DNA of 64,000 nt. Origin: Sarcophilus harrisii. Taxonomy: Eukaryota > Chordata > Mammalia > Dasyuromorphia > Dasyuridae. Below the pieces are notes generated by a model. That model was given only the letters and a program-made list of their open reading frames with translations. It searched no databases and was not told the origin of the DNA. A program made the position numbers and the translations under genes. Every line of letters starts with the position of its first letter. Within the stretch, counting starts at the first letter, position 1. This document shows positions 44,091 to 54,889 of this stretch, piece after piece. The stretch spans positions 89,753,460 to 89,817,459 of the forward strand of contig NC_045427.1 in assembly GCF_902635505.1 (NCBI RefSeq), given 5' to 3'.

Positions 44091-44279
44091 AGTTACTCCT
44101 CTGCTTTTTATTTCTTCACACTTTATCTTTTTCTTTGGGCCAGCTTTCACTTCCATAGGTCTCACCATCAGGGAGCATCAGAGACAGGGGAGAGAAGACA
44201 TTCCATTTAACAATTTTTTATTGAGTTCTTACTCTGTACAATAAAGTGAAGTGATATTTGTAGTGATTCATAAACTTTG

Positions 44280-44360
44280 AAATCAAATACATATGCTATT
44301 ATATATTATCTATATCTATCTGTATGTATGTATGTACGTATATATCTATCTAATCTTCTT
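44280..44360. repeat. Impure TCTA/TGTA microsatellite
   Basis: 'tatctatatctatctgtatg' followed by tatgtatgtacgtatatatc. Confidence 0.8.
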
Positions 44361-44369
44361 GTTCAAGGA

Positions 44370-44905
44370 AGACTAGCACCTCTAGCATGAGGGCTTGCTG
44401 AGCCCTTTTCATGGCTGCTCATCCACCTTTGGAGTCATCAGGCATTTATTTCTCACTTGTGACTCCAGGAAACTGTAGCTTGCACAGTATCCACACCCTA
44501 GTGAACCATCTTGGCAGACACCCTACTGAGCCACAAATCCATCCATGAGTTAGAGGGGTGTCTATCCCAAGTCTGTGAAGACTTCTCTGCCCTGCCCTGC
44601 CCTGCCCCTGAAATGGGCAGATAAGAACAATTTGTTGCAATGGCCTTGAAGGCATTTGAGGTAGATACAGTAAAGCACTTAGAGCTTGGTCACACAAGAT
44701 GATCCATTGCATACTGTACTATTCATGATCATTCTGACTTTTGTCTTGCTGCTGGACTTCATTAAAGTCCAGGAAGAGAGAATGAGGCTGATGACTTTGT
44801 GCAACTCTATCTTGCTTATATCCAATTTATGTATGAATTAAGACATTACCTTTTGAGGTCATTGGACATATTTGAAAATGAAGGACAAAATAACAATATT
44901 TATGA
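44370..44905 (+). repeat. Marsupial interspersed repeat (RTE/BovB-SINE-like)
   Basis: 'agcacctctagcatgagggc', 'gctgctcatccacctttgga', 'gaggctgatgactttgtgca' and the 3' end 'gaaaatgaaggacaaaataa' are characteristic of a multicopy marsupial repeat. It includes a small (CCCTG)4 run at about 44,588-44,607. Family name not certain. Confidence 0.55.
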
Positions 44906-44944
44906 TTGAAGGAGGCAAAACCCTGTTCTTTAATCGTATAGGGG

Positions 44945-45165
44945 CTTTTGAGTTCTATTTTTATTGATATATTTAATTTTACATCAACTATATTTCCAAT
45001 TATATGTCACCCTTCTCTCCTTTGCAGAAAATTATTCTTGTAAGAAAAATTTTTTAAAAAAGAGACAGGAAGAAAAAGCTTGAGCAAAACAAACCAATGG
45101 ATCATGCCTGATAACATATGTGATGTTCTACAAGTATAGTACACAATATCTTCAGTAAAAAAGAG
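44945..45165 (-). mobile_element. Old L1 3'UTR fragment
   Basis: 'tttattgatatatttaattt', 'tacatcaactatatttccaa', 'ctcctttgcagaaaattatt' and 'tgatgttctacaagtatagt' follow an L1 3'UTR inverted on the plus strand. Confidence 0.55.
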
Positions 45166-45269
45166 ATCTTTTTTCTCATATTTTATTTGAATTCAAATTG
45201 AGTAATTTATATTAATAGCATTTTATATTATTATAAGTAATATTATCATGATTTATTTTAACAATCTCC

Positions 45270-46500
45270 ATCTTTCTCACCCTTTCCTTTATAATTACTA
45301 GAAGTGCTGCTATTTTAATTTTGTTATCAACTTTTTCTGTTTTACATTCAATCTAGGCAATTCCTTTGGGGTCTCATCCTTGATGCACACCAGTCTGACC
45401 CAATAGTGTCTTCAAACATTTCTTTGAGTTCCTCTTGAGTTACTTTATATGGTGAATTCTTGACAAGGAGTGCCCTTGTGTCTTCCTCTGCCTTATCTCT
45501 TTTGCTTTTTCCAGTTTAATTTCAGAGCCAAACACTTTGGAGCTACTGAGTTCCAGAGCCTTTTCCATGTATATATTGGATTCAAATTTCATGTAGCTAA
45601 ACTGTCTTGTGGCACCATATGATAAAGTTCTTTTTTGAAAACAAGTCTGTGATGCCAGGTTTTTTATTTTATTGTATTTGTTCTTTGTTTTATAGCTCAG
45701 AAGCAGTTTTGTTGAAGTTCAGGTTACCAGAGAAGAGACTAAAATTTATAGACACTCCAGCATCCAATTTTTGTTTCTTGAACCCTTTTCTTTTCTCCTC
45801 TTTCCTGGTGCTTCTCTCATAGACACTCCTCTTTTTCTTTCTATTCTTCCTCGTTGTCGTCTTCTTCTTCCTCATCTTTTTTTATCTTTCTCCTAAAATT
45901 TCTTGGTTTTCCCAGGTTTTTCCCAGAAGATGCCTTCATAGAGCAGGTGTGATTTCCATAGCTGCTTCTTTAGGGTCATCCTCATCTTCTTCATCCTTGT
46001 CACTGCCCTCCTCATCTTCCTCATCGTCCTCATCTTTAGAATTTTGTTTAGCAAGAGCTGATGCCATCTTAGTGACTATGGGAGGCTCAAGTTTTTCATC
46101 TTCCTCCTAATTCACTATCCTTTCCTTTAGATTCACAGTCCTCCTTGGAAATCTTCCTGATTTTTATTCCTTTGGTTGGGGATACTGCTGCTTCTGCCCG
46201 GGTGGCAATTGCCTTACCTGGAGTGCCTCACTTCTTGCTTGGCACTATGATGGATTTGGCTGGGGTGGCCACATTCTTGGTGGGAGCCACAGTAGTTGTT
46301 TTTTCCCAAGGTTCGTGACTTGCTTTTTCTGTCTTCTGACATATCCATGATCATGTCTTCTATCTCTTTTGGGGAAGGGCCATTTTCTTTGGCTCATCTT
46401 GACTTTTAGAAGCTTCCCCTAACTTCACTATGATGGCAGCATGTGAGTAGATTGTGGAAGGTAGAGATCTACCAGCCAAAGCCCATGTAATTGTTGATGG
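45270..46500 (-). pseudogene. NCL: Nucleolin (NCL) processed pseudogene, 3'-truncated
   Basis: A spliced, intronless copy of nucleolin, the nucleolar RNA-binding phosphoprotein. On the minus strand: the start region 'xVKLGEASKSQDEPKKMA' (46,431 down; the ATG is changed to ATA), Lys/Pro/Ala-rich and acidic blocks (46,380-45,850, the plus strand showing cttcctcatc runs), then RRM1 '...SGNLNFNKTASEL', '...KALELSSSKVFGSEIKLEK', and the start of RRM2 'LLVKNSPYKVTQEELKEMFE'. Similarity fades near 45,300, so RRM2-4 and the RGG tail are absent. Frameshifts and stops are frequent, so it is old and non-functional. It lies in FSHR intron 8 in the same orientation as FSHR. Confidence 0.88.
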
Positions 46501-47649
46501 TGGCAGGTAGTAGGAGAAGGAATCTGTCTGCAAGTAGTTCTTTGCTGACTGAAACTTAGATGAAAGACTTCTTCATAATTCTCTTCTATCTCTCATATAA
46601 TTTTTAAGTTCCCTTTTGAGCTCTTCCATGAATTCTTTGTGGGCTAGATAACACTTCCTGTTTTTTGTTGTTTTGCTCATAGGTGTTTTTACATTGTTGT
46701 TCTCTTCTGAGTCTGTGTCTTGATCTTCTGTCACTATAATAACTTTCTTCAGATTGTTTTTTGTTGTTGTTTTCTGCTCATCTTTTTTGGGGGCCTTTTC
46801 CCTTTCTTTTAAATTTGAGCCCTGCTCTTGGAGAGGAAGGGGCACTGTCTCAGGCTTCTTGTACCAGAGGATGCAGGTACTGGCTGTTTAACTAGTGATG
46901 CACTGATGTTGTCCTGAGGGCACTTGGGACCCTTATGTCTAGTGGTATGCTGAGGGAGCAAGATGGGGAATGGCTGGCATTACTAAGGCTGTAGGGGTTG
47001 AACAGCTTATCTGGTGTTGAGCTGGGGTCTTAGTGGTGGTATCTGGCACATGCTGAGGCTGGTGAGGTGTTTCTAGGTTTCCATAGGGCTATACTGAAGG
47101 ACATGACAATCTGACTGCCAGTAGCTGTCTCTTTGTTGAGGGCTTTGGTGAAGCATGCCACAGATGTCCAACACTGGCAACTACCTGTTTGTTTAGGCAC
47201 TCGTAGTCTGGTGTTTATCTGTTTGTCCAGAGCCACACTGAAGCACTTGAATGGGATCCTGTATCTTTGCCTAGGACTATGCTGAAGTACATGGAAATTC
47301 TCAGAGTTGGAGTCCGCCCATTCCCTGACATGCTGAGGTACATAGCCAATATTGGTGTTGGCATTTGCCTGCTCCACCATACCAAGGCTTAGGGATTTAC
47401 CACTGATTTGCTGAGCTGGGGTGCACTCATTTTCTATCTTGAACTGTGCTCTCCTTTTATTCAAGTGAGAGGCACCTTTCTTGACAATCTTCCAAATTTC
47501 TTGAAATCAAAGATTGTTTTTCCTTCCATCCTTTTGTTGGTTCTGTTGTTCCAGGATTTGTTTGGGGGGTATTATTTTATCTTTATTTGGAGGTAAATGT
47601 GGGAGTTATGATTTGATTTGTGACTTACTCTGTCATCTTGGCTCCTGGA
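46501..47649 (-). mobile_element. L1-like 5'UTR and ORF1 start, old
   Basis: On the minus strand it opens with 'CCAGGAGCCAAGATGACAGA', the L1 5' signature (YY1-like AAGATG) shared with the young L1 and human L1. The middle carries irregular short repeats built on 'ctgaagcac/ctgaagtac'. A 90-codon frame at 46573-46845 starts 'MPLPLQEQGSNLKEREKAP' and ends with coiled-coil-like 'EFMEELKRELKNYMRD', consistent with an ORF1 N-terminus. Another frame (47030-47464) is probably a chance ORF in the 5'UTR. It stops where the NCL pseudogene begins. Confidence 0.6.
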
Positions 47650-47869
47650 ACTAAACTTATTGGACCTCAGAATTCTTAAGTGTGTGGTTTGTCTTCTGTG
47701 CTCCTAGTTCCCTATATATGAGCCCTCTGCTCCTGGTGTCTAGTCAATCATTCTGTTCTCTGACCAGTTAAGAGATCCAATTAAGGTTCATGTCCATATT
47801 CTATATTACGGAATTCTCTTCATTCTTCATGACCCTATCAAAACTTTACCTCAAAAATTGTTATGTTAG
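47650..47869. other. Short unassigned gap
   Basis: Nothing recognised between two L1-related pieces. Confidence 0.4.
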
Positions 47870-49370
47870 GAAAAAATTTTTTTTTCTCTTTAATTTTCTG
47901 CTTATTTAAAAAAAGAGAGAATAGGAAAAAGAAAGACAAAAAAGGAAAATGTAACAAAACAGAACAACTTCAAAAGAGAACATTGTAATATGCCCAGCAG
48001 AACATCAGGTAGGTTTCAAAATATATAACAGTAAATTTCTGCTTCAAGAAAGAATATATAATAGTAGAAAAATTGTATTCATGAGTTCTGTCTTTTCTTT
48101 GCTTCCTTGTAGGTTGTTCTTTTATTCTCTACTGCACATTTTTTTTTTTTTTTTACTTTATTCCTTTTTTTCCCACCACCTTCTCCAAGCAGGTTATAGT
48201 TAAGCACATGTGTATTTAATAGATATATCACACACACATATACACAAACATTCACTCCTTATATATACATGGACACACACACACAAACATATGTAATTCA
48301 TACATATTCACAGACCCACACACATATACAGATACCTATATATTCACTCCCATTCCTTGTTGTAGTGTTTGTGTATATCTCTTCTATCTCTGCTCATTGC
48401 TCTACTTTAATTTTGCTCCTAAACTTGTCTTGCTATTACTTAACCTCCCCCCACCCATGGATTCTTCCTTTGTCAACTTTCCCCATCCTTTGCTTCACCC
48501 TTTTCCCATTCCTTCCTCCTTATTTCTTTATAGATTTTGGAGGACCCTTTATGATATCTGTATATATATGTATATATATAGATATATAGTATTGTCTATT
48601 TAACACATTTCTGATGTGAGTAGGTTTTCAGAATTGGGAGCCCTTCTCTCCCCTCTAATGCCTCTGTGTCTATTCTTTCCCTGTATCTCATTTGTATAAA
48701 TCTTTCTTTTGAGCTACCCAATTACTAATGTCAATCTTAAATTTATGGTATACATTTCCATGTAAAAAACATAAACAGTTTGTTCATGTTAAGTTCCTTG
48801 AAATTAATCTTGGACATTGGCTCTTATAGGTTAAATTTTCTATTGAATTCAGATTTGGTTGAAAGTTCTAAAAATCTGCAAGTTCATTGAATGTCCTCTT
48901 TTTTTCATTCAATATTATAGATAATTTTTCTGGTTATGATATTTTTGGTTGCAGGCTTAGTTCTTTTGATTGCCAATGTATATGATTCCAGGATCTGCAG
49001 TCTTTTTTTTTGTAGCTGACAAAAAGTTCTATACAATTCAAATTGTAACTCCAGCACATTTGAATTTTTTTCTTGTTTTTTGCAAACTTTTCTCTTTGAT
49101 TTAGGAATTTCAAAGTTTGGCAATAATATTTCTATGTGATTTCCACAAAGGATTTCTTTGAAGTGGTGATCTAGGGGTTTTTTCTATTTCTACTTTCCCT
49201 TTGTGTTCTATCATAACAAGACCATTCTCTTGAATTATTTCTTGTATTATTGGGTCTAGTTAGTTTTTTTTTTTTCCAACAGAGATGTTGTAATCTGTCC
49301 TTAAAGAGCTTGCTTCCTTTGTTGTTTTTGCTATTTTTATTTGATGGGCACTTTGAAATCAATCAGAGAT
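47870..49370 (-). mobile_element. ORF1-only L1 relative (HAL1-like), decayed
   Basis: Minus-strand order: ORF1 RNA-binding part (about 49,370-48,830; the plus strand shows 'ttctggttatgatatttttg', 'gattccaggatctgcagtct'), a C/T-rich block on the plus strand (48,170-48,760), then a 3'UTR and A-rich part (47,870-48,080). No ORF2 lies between. HAL1 elements are known to carry ORF1 without ORF2; alternatively ORF2 was deleted. The block 'tttgagctacccaattacta' resembles the young L1's spacer 'tttgagccaactctgatgag'. Heavily diverged. Confidence 0.6.
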
Positions 49371-49414
49371 TCTTTCATTTCCCATTCTGGAGTTGTAATG
49401 AACTTAATGCCTTC

Positions 49415-49675
49415 AACTAGCCATTGTTTAGTCACTTCAATTGTGTCCGAATCTTCATGATCTCTTTGAAATTTTCTTGGCAAAGAAACTGAAGTGGTTT
49501 TCCTTTTTTTTTTTTTTTCCAGTTTATTTTATAGATGATGAAATGAGGCAAACAGGGTTGAGTTGTCGGAGGTCACACAGATAGTAAGTATCTGAGGCTA
49601 AATTTGAACTCATGAAGAGGGGTCTTTCTAATTCTAAACCCAGTATACCATATCCTTTGCCACTTAGCTGCACAT
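49415..49675 (-). repeat. Marsupial SINE, long form
   Basis: Inverted on the plus strand: 'ccattgtttagtcacttcaa', 'ttgaaattttcttggcaaag', 'gaaatgaggcaaacagggtt' and 'gccacttagctgc'. A T-run (49,503-49,518) interrupts the body. Confidence 0.85.
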
Positions 49676-50110
49676 TTGCCATAGTACCCTGATTTAGAAT
49701 ACTATATTTGCAATTAGAAAATCTGGATTCAAGTACCACACTAGCTGTACAAGACAATTTCATCTCTCTGACTCCATAGTTTCTTTTTCTGTAAAGAGAG
49801 GAGATTAGCCTTGGTGGCTTTAAGGCTACCTTCTAGGTCTCAGTTTGTGACCAGTTACTGGTGTTTATTTCATGGCTGCAGCTCATAGCCCTCCATACTT
49901 GTTTATTCTATCATTCTTTTCTCTCCTTCCACAAATCTTCTATATAGCATGTATCTTATATACTACATTCATTGTTATGGATTGTTGAAAATACTTCTTC
50001 AAATGTAGAATGAGAATAATTCTATTTGCACTGCCCATATCATAGCATTGTTGCAAGGAAAGGTATAAATTGCAAAAGGATATATAAATGTGAGCTATTA
50101 TTGTTTTCTG
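49676..50110 (+). repeat. MIR/THER-type SINE pieces
   Basis: 'ttagaaaatctggattcaag' with 'gagattagccttggtggctt' (about 49,690-49,850), and a SINE tail at about 49,995-50,105 ('cattgttgcaaggaaaggta'). Confidence 0.5.
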
Positions 50111-51135
50111 CACCCTTTCTGAGCCCTTCATATATTCAACCTGTAGTGTGAATCCTTGAGCTATTTGAGATAATTCACATAAACTGCCTTGCCAACTTTA
50201 TTTTACTATATAAGTGTAAGCTATTATTATTATTGTTATTTTCTATACATATATGATTCCCTAACCCATCAGCAAATAAGATCTTTGTTGAGGATAGCTA
50301 CCCTCTGTGTTAAAGTCTTTCCTTATTTAGATTAGACTTCTCCAGTTTCTTTAACTAATACTCAAGTACAGTGATTTCTGGCAATTTCACCATTCTGAGT
50401 GCTCTTCTCTGAATAACATCAAGCTTATTAATGCTCTCCTAAAATATAGCACCTGTATCTCCGCCCCCCCCCCAATCCTTTTATCCTGAGAAAGAGTAAT
50501 CAACATTTGCTGCCTCCATTTCATCTCCAATACAGCTTGAGCTCTAACTTTTGCAATCTTCCTGCTTGAACCTAACACTCTATTGAAACTAATCTCCCAA
50601 AGGTCACCAAGACTTCTTAATCACAAAATCTTATTGATTTTTTTTTTCTGTTTTCATCCTCTTTGAAATTTCTGCGGTTTTGTTACACTGCTGATCATAC
50701 ATTCCTTCTAGATACTCTCCTCAGTTGACATCTCAACACTGCTTTCTTTTGCATCCCTTCCTATTTGTCTATAATTTAATTATTTAATAAAAGGACCAGA
50801 TATGTCAATTGATGCAATAACTTGAAAATAATTAAAAATAATTTTCTACCATAAATTACTATAACTTTTATCTGTAGAAAATATTACTTGGATGTAAATA
50901 ATCACTTGCAGGTATTACATTTTTTCTTTGAGATAAATATTTTCATCTTAATATTTTTAGCATATGTCAATACACTGAATCAAATGCTGCAGCTTAGTTT
51001 GTCGATATATTCTTAAATTCTGGTCCTTCTAGTATGCCCCATTAAGAACTGAGGATAAAAAATTGAACAATTAATGTACTTAAGGAGATTTTGTTCTACC
51101 TGGGATAAACATGTTGACAAATCATGCCTAGACAA
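50111..51135. other. Mostly unassigned; CR1/L3-like trace
   Basis: 50,320-50,460 resembles a CR1/L3 3' block ('tctccagtttctttaactaa', 'ctgaataacatcaagcttat'). A C-run interrupts at 50,463-50,473. The rest is unrecognised. Confidence 0.4.
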
Positions 51136-51910
51136 AATATGCAAAAGAAGAAATTTAGATGTAGAGAGGGCCGTCAGCTAGAGAAATGAGGAAAAACTTT
51201 ATGTAGAAAGAGTTTCAAAGGAAACAGGACTCTAGGAAACAGAAGAGAAGAGCAGACCATTCCAGACATGGGAGGCAGCCCACTGCAAAGGTGGAAAGAT
51301 GGGAATTGGAGTGTCCAATTTAAAGAATAGCAAGGCCACATTCAGGGAGTATTGTTTAATGAGCCTGGAAAATTAAATTGGCCCTAAGTTAGGAAGAGAT
51401 TTAAAAGTCAAGCAGAGGAATTTATATTTTATCCTAGAGGCAATATTTGAGTTAAATATGTATAAGAGTAACATGGTCATTCAATCACTTCAGGAAATTT
51501 TTTTGGCAACTCCGTAGACTTCATTGGAGAAGGAATGAATTTGATACAATGAGACTAATTTTCCAACTATTTAAATAGATTAGGTGATGATTGATAAGGG
51601 CCTAGATTAAGTTGGTAGCCATATGGGTAGAGAGAAGAGGATGGCTACAAAAGATGCCGTCTTTCGTCATTTCTTCCTTGTCATCAAATGATTAGCTATG
51701 TGGCATGAGTGATAGTGAGAAGTTAAGGATGACACTGTGACTGGAAAGATAATAATACCCTTGATAGTACCTTGAGGAGATAGGTGGATTTTGGGAGAAA
51801 AAATAATCAGGTATGTTTTGGACATGCTGAATTTGAAATTCCTATGAGACATCCAGTTTGAAATATCCAGTAGACATAATTGAATCTCTGGAAACACTGA
51901 GATCATCCAA
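51136..51910 (-). repeat. L2 LINE, about 0.8 kb
   Basis: 'gcagaccattccagacatgg', 'ggaattggagtgtccaattt', 'tttatcctagaggcaatatt', 'gacatgctgaatttgaaatt' and 'cctatgagacatccagtttg' follow inverted L2 order. Confidence 0.7.
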
Positions 51911-51924
51911 TGAATTAATGAGAG

Positions 51925-52595
51925 GAGAGAAGGAGAGAGAGCGAGTGAGTGAGAGATATAGACAGACAGAGACAGACAAACAGAGAAAGAGAGAGTGGGA
52001 GAAATGGGATCAGTTAAGAAATATTATGTAGAGATGATGAATTGGAAAAGAGTACTGAGGAGAGGTCAGACTTCATCCTTTCCTTTTTTCCTTTTTCCCC
52101 TTCCCTTCTTCCCTTTCCCCTTCCTTTTTTCTCTTTTCCTCTTTCCTTCTTACCCTCTTCCCCTCTTCCCTTTTCCCCTTCCCTTCCCTTCCATCTTTTC
52201 ATTTTCCCCTTTCTCCTTTTTCCTTTCCCCTTTCCCTCTTTTCCCCCTTTCCTCACTTTTCTCCCCTTTCCTCTCTTTTCCCCCTTTTTTCTTTCTTGTC
52301 TTTTCTTTTCTTTCCTCTTTCCCCTTTCCCCTTTCCTTTCCTTTTTCTTTTTCATTTTCCTTTCTTCTTTCTTTTCCATTTTCCTTTCCTCTTTCCTTTC
52401 TTCCTTTCCTCTTTCCTTTCCTTCCTTCCCCCTTCTCTCCTTTCTTTTCTTCCCCCTTCTATCCTTTCCTTCCTTCCTCCCTTTCCTCCTTTCCTTCCTT
52501 CCTCCTTTTCTTCCTTTCCTTCCTTCCTCCTTTTCTTCCTTTCCTTCCTTCCTCCCTTCTTTCTTCCCTCCCTTCCTTCTTTCCTTTGAAAGTGG
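51925..52595. repeat. Purine run then 520-bp TTCC/TTTCC pyrimidine tract
   Basis: 51,925-51,995 is gagagaga/gacagaca. From about 52,070 to 52,588 the plus strand is nearly pure C/T in TTCC and TTTCC units. All frames across it (Phe/Ser/Pro/Leu or Lys/Glu/Gly) are artefacts. In FSHR pre-mRNA it would be purine-rich. Confidence 0.95.
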
Positions 52596-52684
52596 AGGGC
52601 AGTATAAAATTATAAAGCCTGATTTTGAAAGGAAGAATGTGAGGTAAGAATTTAGGTCTTAGTAAATACTGAGGGGTGGAAATA

Positions 52685-52805
52685 TCAATGAATCAGTCAA
52701 AATTTATTAATCACCTACTATATTCCAGGGACTGTATTAAGTGTTGATTATACAAATACAAAGACAGTCCTTACCTTCCAGGGGCTTACTAATGGGAGAA
52801 GACTA
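52685..52805 (-). repeat. L2 3' end fragment
   Basis: 'aaaatttattaatcacctac', 'tattccagggactgtattaa', 'gtgttgattatacaaataca' and 'cagtccttaccttccagggg'. Confidence 0.7.
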
Positions 52806-53999
52806 CAAAATGTGCTCAGAATTAAAAATATATTTGGGAAGGGTAAAGCATAGTGAGAGTCTCAGTTCTAATCAAGAGATTTTAAAGTTTTGAAGTGTTG
52901 AAATAAAAAACCCATAGATTATGGTGAGATCAAAACAGTGACTATTCTTATGTGTGATGAAGCTTGATGTCAAGGAAGATGAGAAAACTGAGCTATTGTG
53001 AGAATATGTGTTTGAGCTAATATCAACATATATTCCAACTATGTTGACAAGGGTTCAAGTAGAGAAGAAGCCTGTGAGACAGATTCTCCTTTTTCTAAGA
53101 CTTTGCTAGATCATTATTTTCATCTGGAGGCATGTGGATGGTTCAAGTTCTTCCTTTCCTCTTCCTTTCAAATGGATTAAAAGAAGGGACTTTTCAGGAA
53201 AGATGAGATTATATCAAGCATGAAGAGATATATTCTGAAAACCTGAAAATGCTTCATTCTAGTAAGCATCATCTTCCAGAGACTAATTCAGAGAATGCCA
53301 GAGATTAAATACAACCCAGACTCTAAGGGCTATTGATGTTTAGAAGATGACAAGTGAGGGACATAGGAAATAGCACTAGACAAGTATCTCCTCACCTCTA
53401 GATCAAAGGAGTAATGTATGGATGAGTGCAGAGATAGTGATGAGTATTATTTATCCATTGAATAGTATGTAGGTCCTTCTGAGTATAGTAAAGGATGTTG
53501 AACTATGGAGAAAAAGAGTCAATTGATAGTGCAGAGCTGAATTGTATTGGGCTTTCAAATCTGGGAAGTCTAGACTTAGGCAATGAAAAGCTTTTGAAGA
53601 TTTTTGAGCAGGCTAATGATGATAAAAATCAATTTTTTTAGTGAGATTAATCTGTCAAATTTGATTTGAGGAAGAGGAGGGAAACCAGGGACATGGAAGG
53701 CATATAGAGCCCCTATATGTAGTAACATAGGTTTGAAGTGATAAGTTTTTTTTTTCAATATTTGACCTGTATATTTGTGAATTAAGAAGCATTATGGAAC
53801 TTCTCTTGCTCTCTGTGGCAAGACAAAGATGAATAAAACTGGTTTCTTGTTTAGAATATGTTTATTTGGAGAGAAAAACTCAAACACATGAAAAACAATA
53901 ACTAAACCTGTAACAGTGACTGAACATAACTTAGACATAAACTTAACATAGGAAAAACAATAACAAAAATACAAAGTGAAAATTAGGGATAAAATTATA
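52806..53999. other. Unassigned intronic sequence
   Basis: Purine-rich on the plus strand near 53,300-53,700 in an L2-like style, but not assignable. No exon seen. Confidence 0.4.
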
Positions 54000-54225
54000 G
54001 CTAGCATTTATATAATGCTTTATGATTTGCAAAGACTTGATAAATATCATTTTATTTTATCCTCACAACAACCCTAGGTGATAGGTTTTATCCCCATTTT
54101 ACAAAAGAGGAAATTAGTAGAGGTAATTGACTTGTCTAGTTTTATTCGATTAATAAATGTCTGAAGCAGTATTTAAACTCAGTTTGTCTTCCAAATTCAA
54201 TTCTAAATTCACTGACCAACTAGCT
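54000..54225 (-). repeat. MIR-type SINE
   Basis: 'agcatttatataatgcttta', 'tcctcacaacaaccctaggt' and 'attttacaaaagaggaaatt' are inverted MIR blocks. Confidence 0.75.
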
Positions 54226-54889
54226 TTCCAGGTAGAGACTATTTACTATAAAACTTCTAGTGTTTATAGTGTTTGTATATTCAATAGAATAGAAGGCTGT
54301 GGAAAAGGTAAGACTACGTTATGGACTATGGGAGTAAATAGATTTCACATATATAAAAAGGCATTCTATGGCAGGGGAATAACTGAAGTCATGGTGAGAT
54401 TATAATTATGGTGTATGCAGAGAATAAGGAATAGATTAGACTGGGTACAAGTCTGAATTTGTATAGGGGAGAAATAGGATATAAGGAAAATAAGTTGACC
54501 TGAGGCCCTGAATACCAGGATAAGGTAATTTCTTTGGTCATATCTTCGTTTAGTATATATCTATTCCATTGCTTGTGCTTATCATAATTATCTCTATCTT
54601 TGGGTGTTTTCTTGGGGTAGAAGGTGAATGTATAGTTTTATTTATATACTGCCTAACACTCTGCTGGATATGTATAATTAGGCCCTTAATTAATAAACAC
54701 CATTTGATGATTTTATTAATGGCTTAGATAATGTTCCAATTATACTTGTGGGTGAAACTATTTTGGTTTGGATTACTAAAACTTTAGAAAACAGTTCTAG
54801 AATCAACAGAACTAGAGTGGAACAGAAAACAAATGCAAAGGAAATAATTGGCCTATTTTCTTGGATACTCTCTCCTATCTATTTTTGAG
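54226..54889. other. Unassigned intronic sequence
   Basis: Nothing recognised. Confidence 0.4.

Noticed and set aside
47030-47464. 144-codon minus-strand frame as a host gene
   Set aside because: It lies inside an old L1 5'UTR and has no recognisable domain.
51995-52647. Frames of 206, 201, 121 and 97 codons
   Set aside because: Translations of the TTCC/TTTCC tract; Phe/Ser/Pro or Lys/Glu/Gly only.
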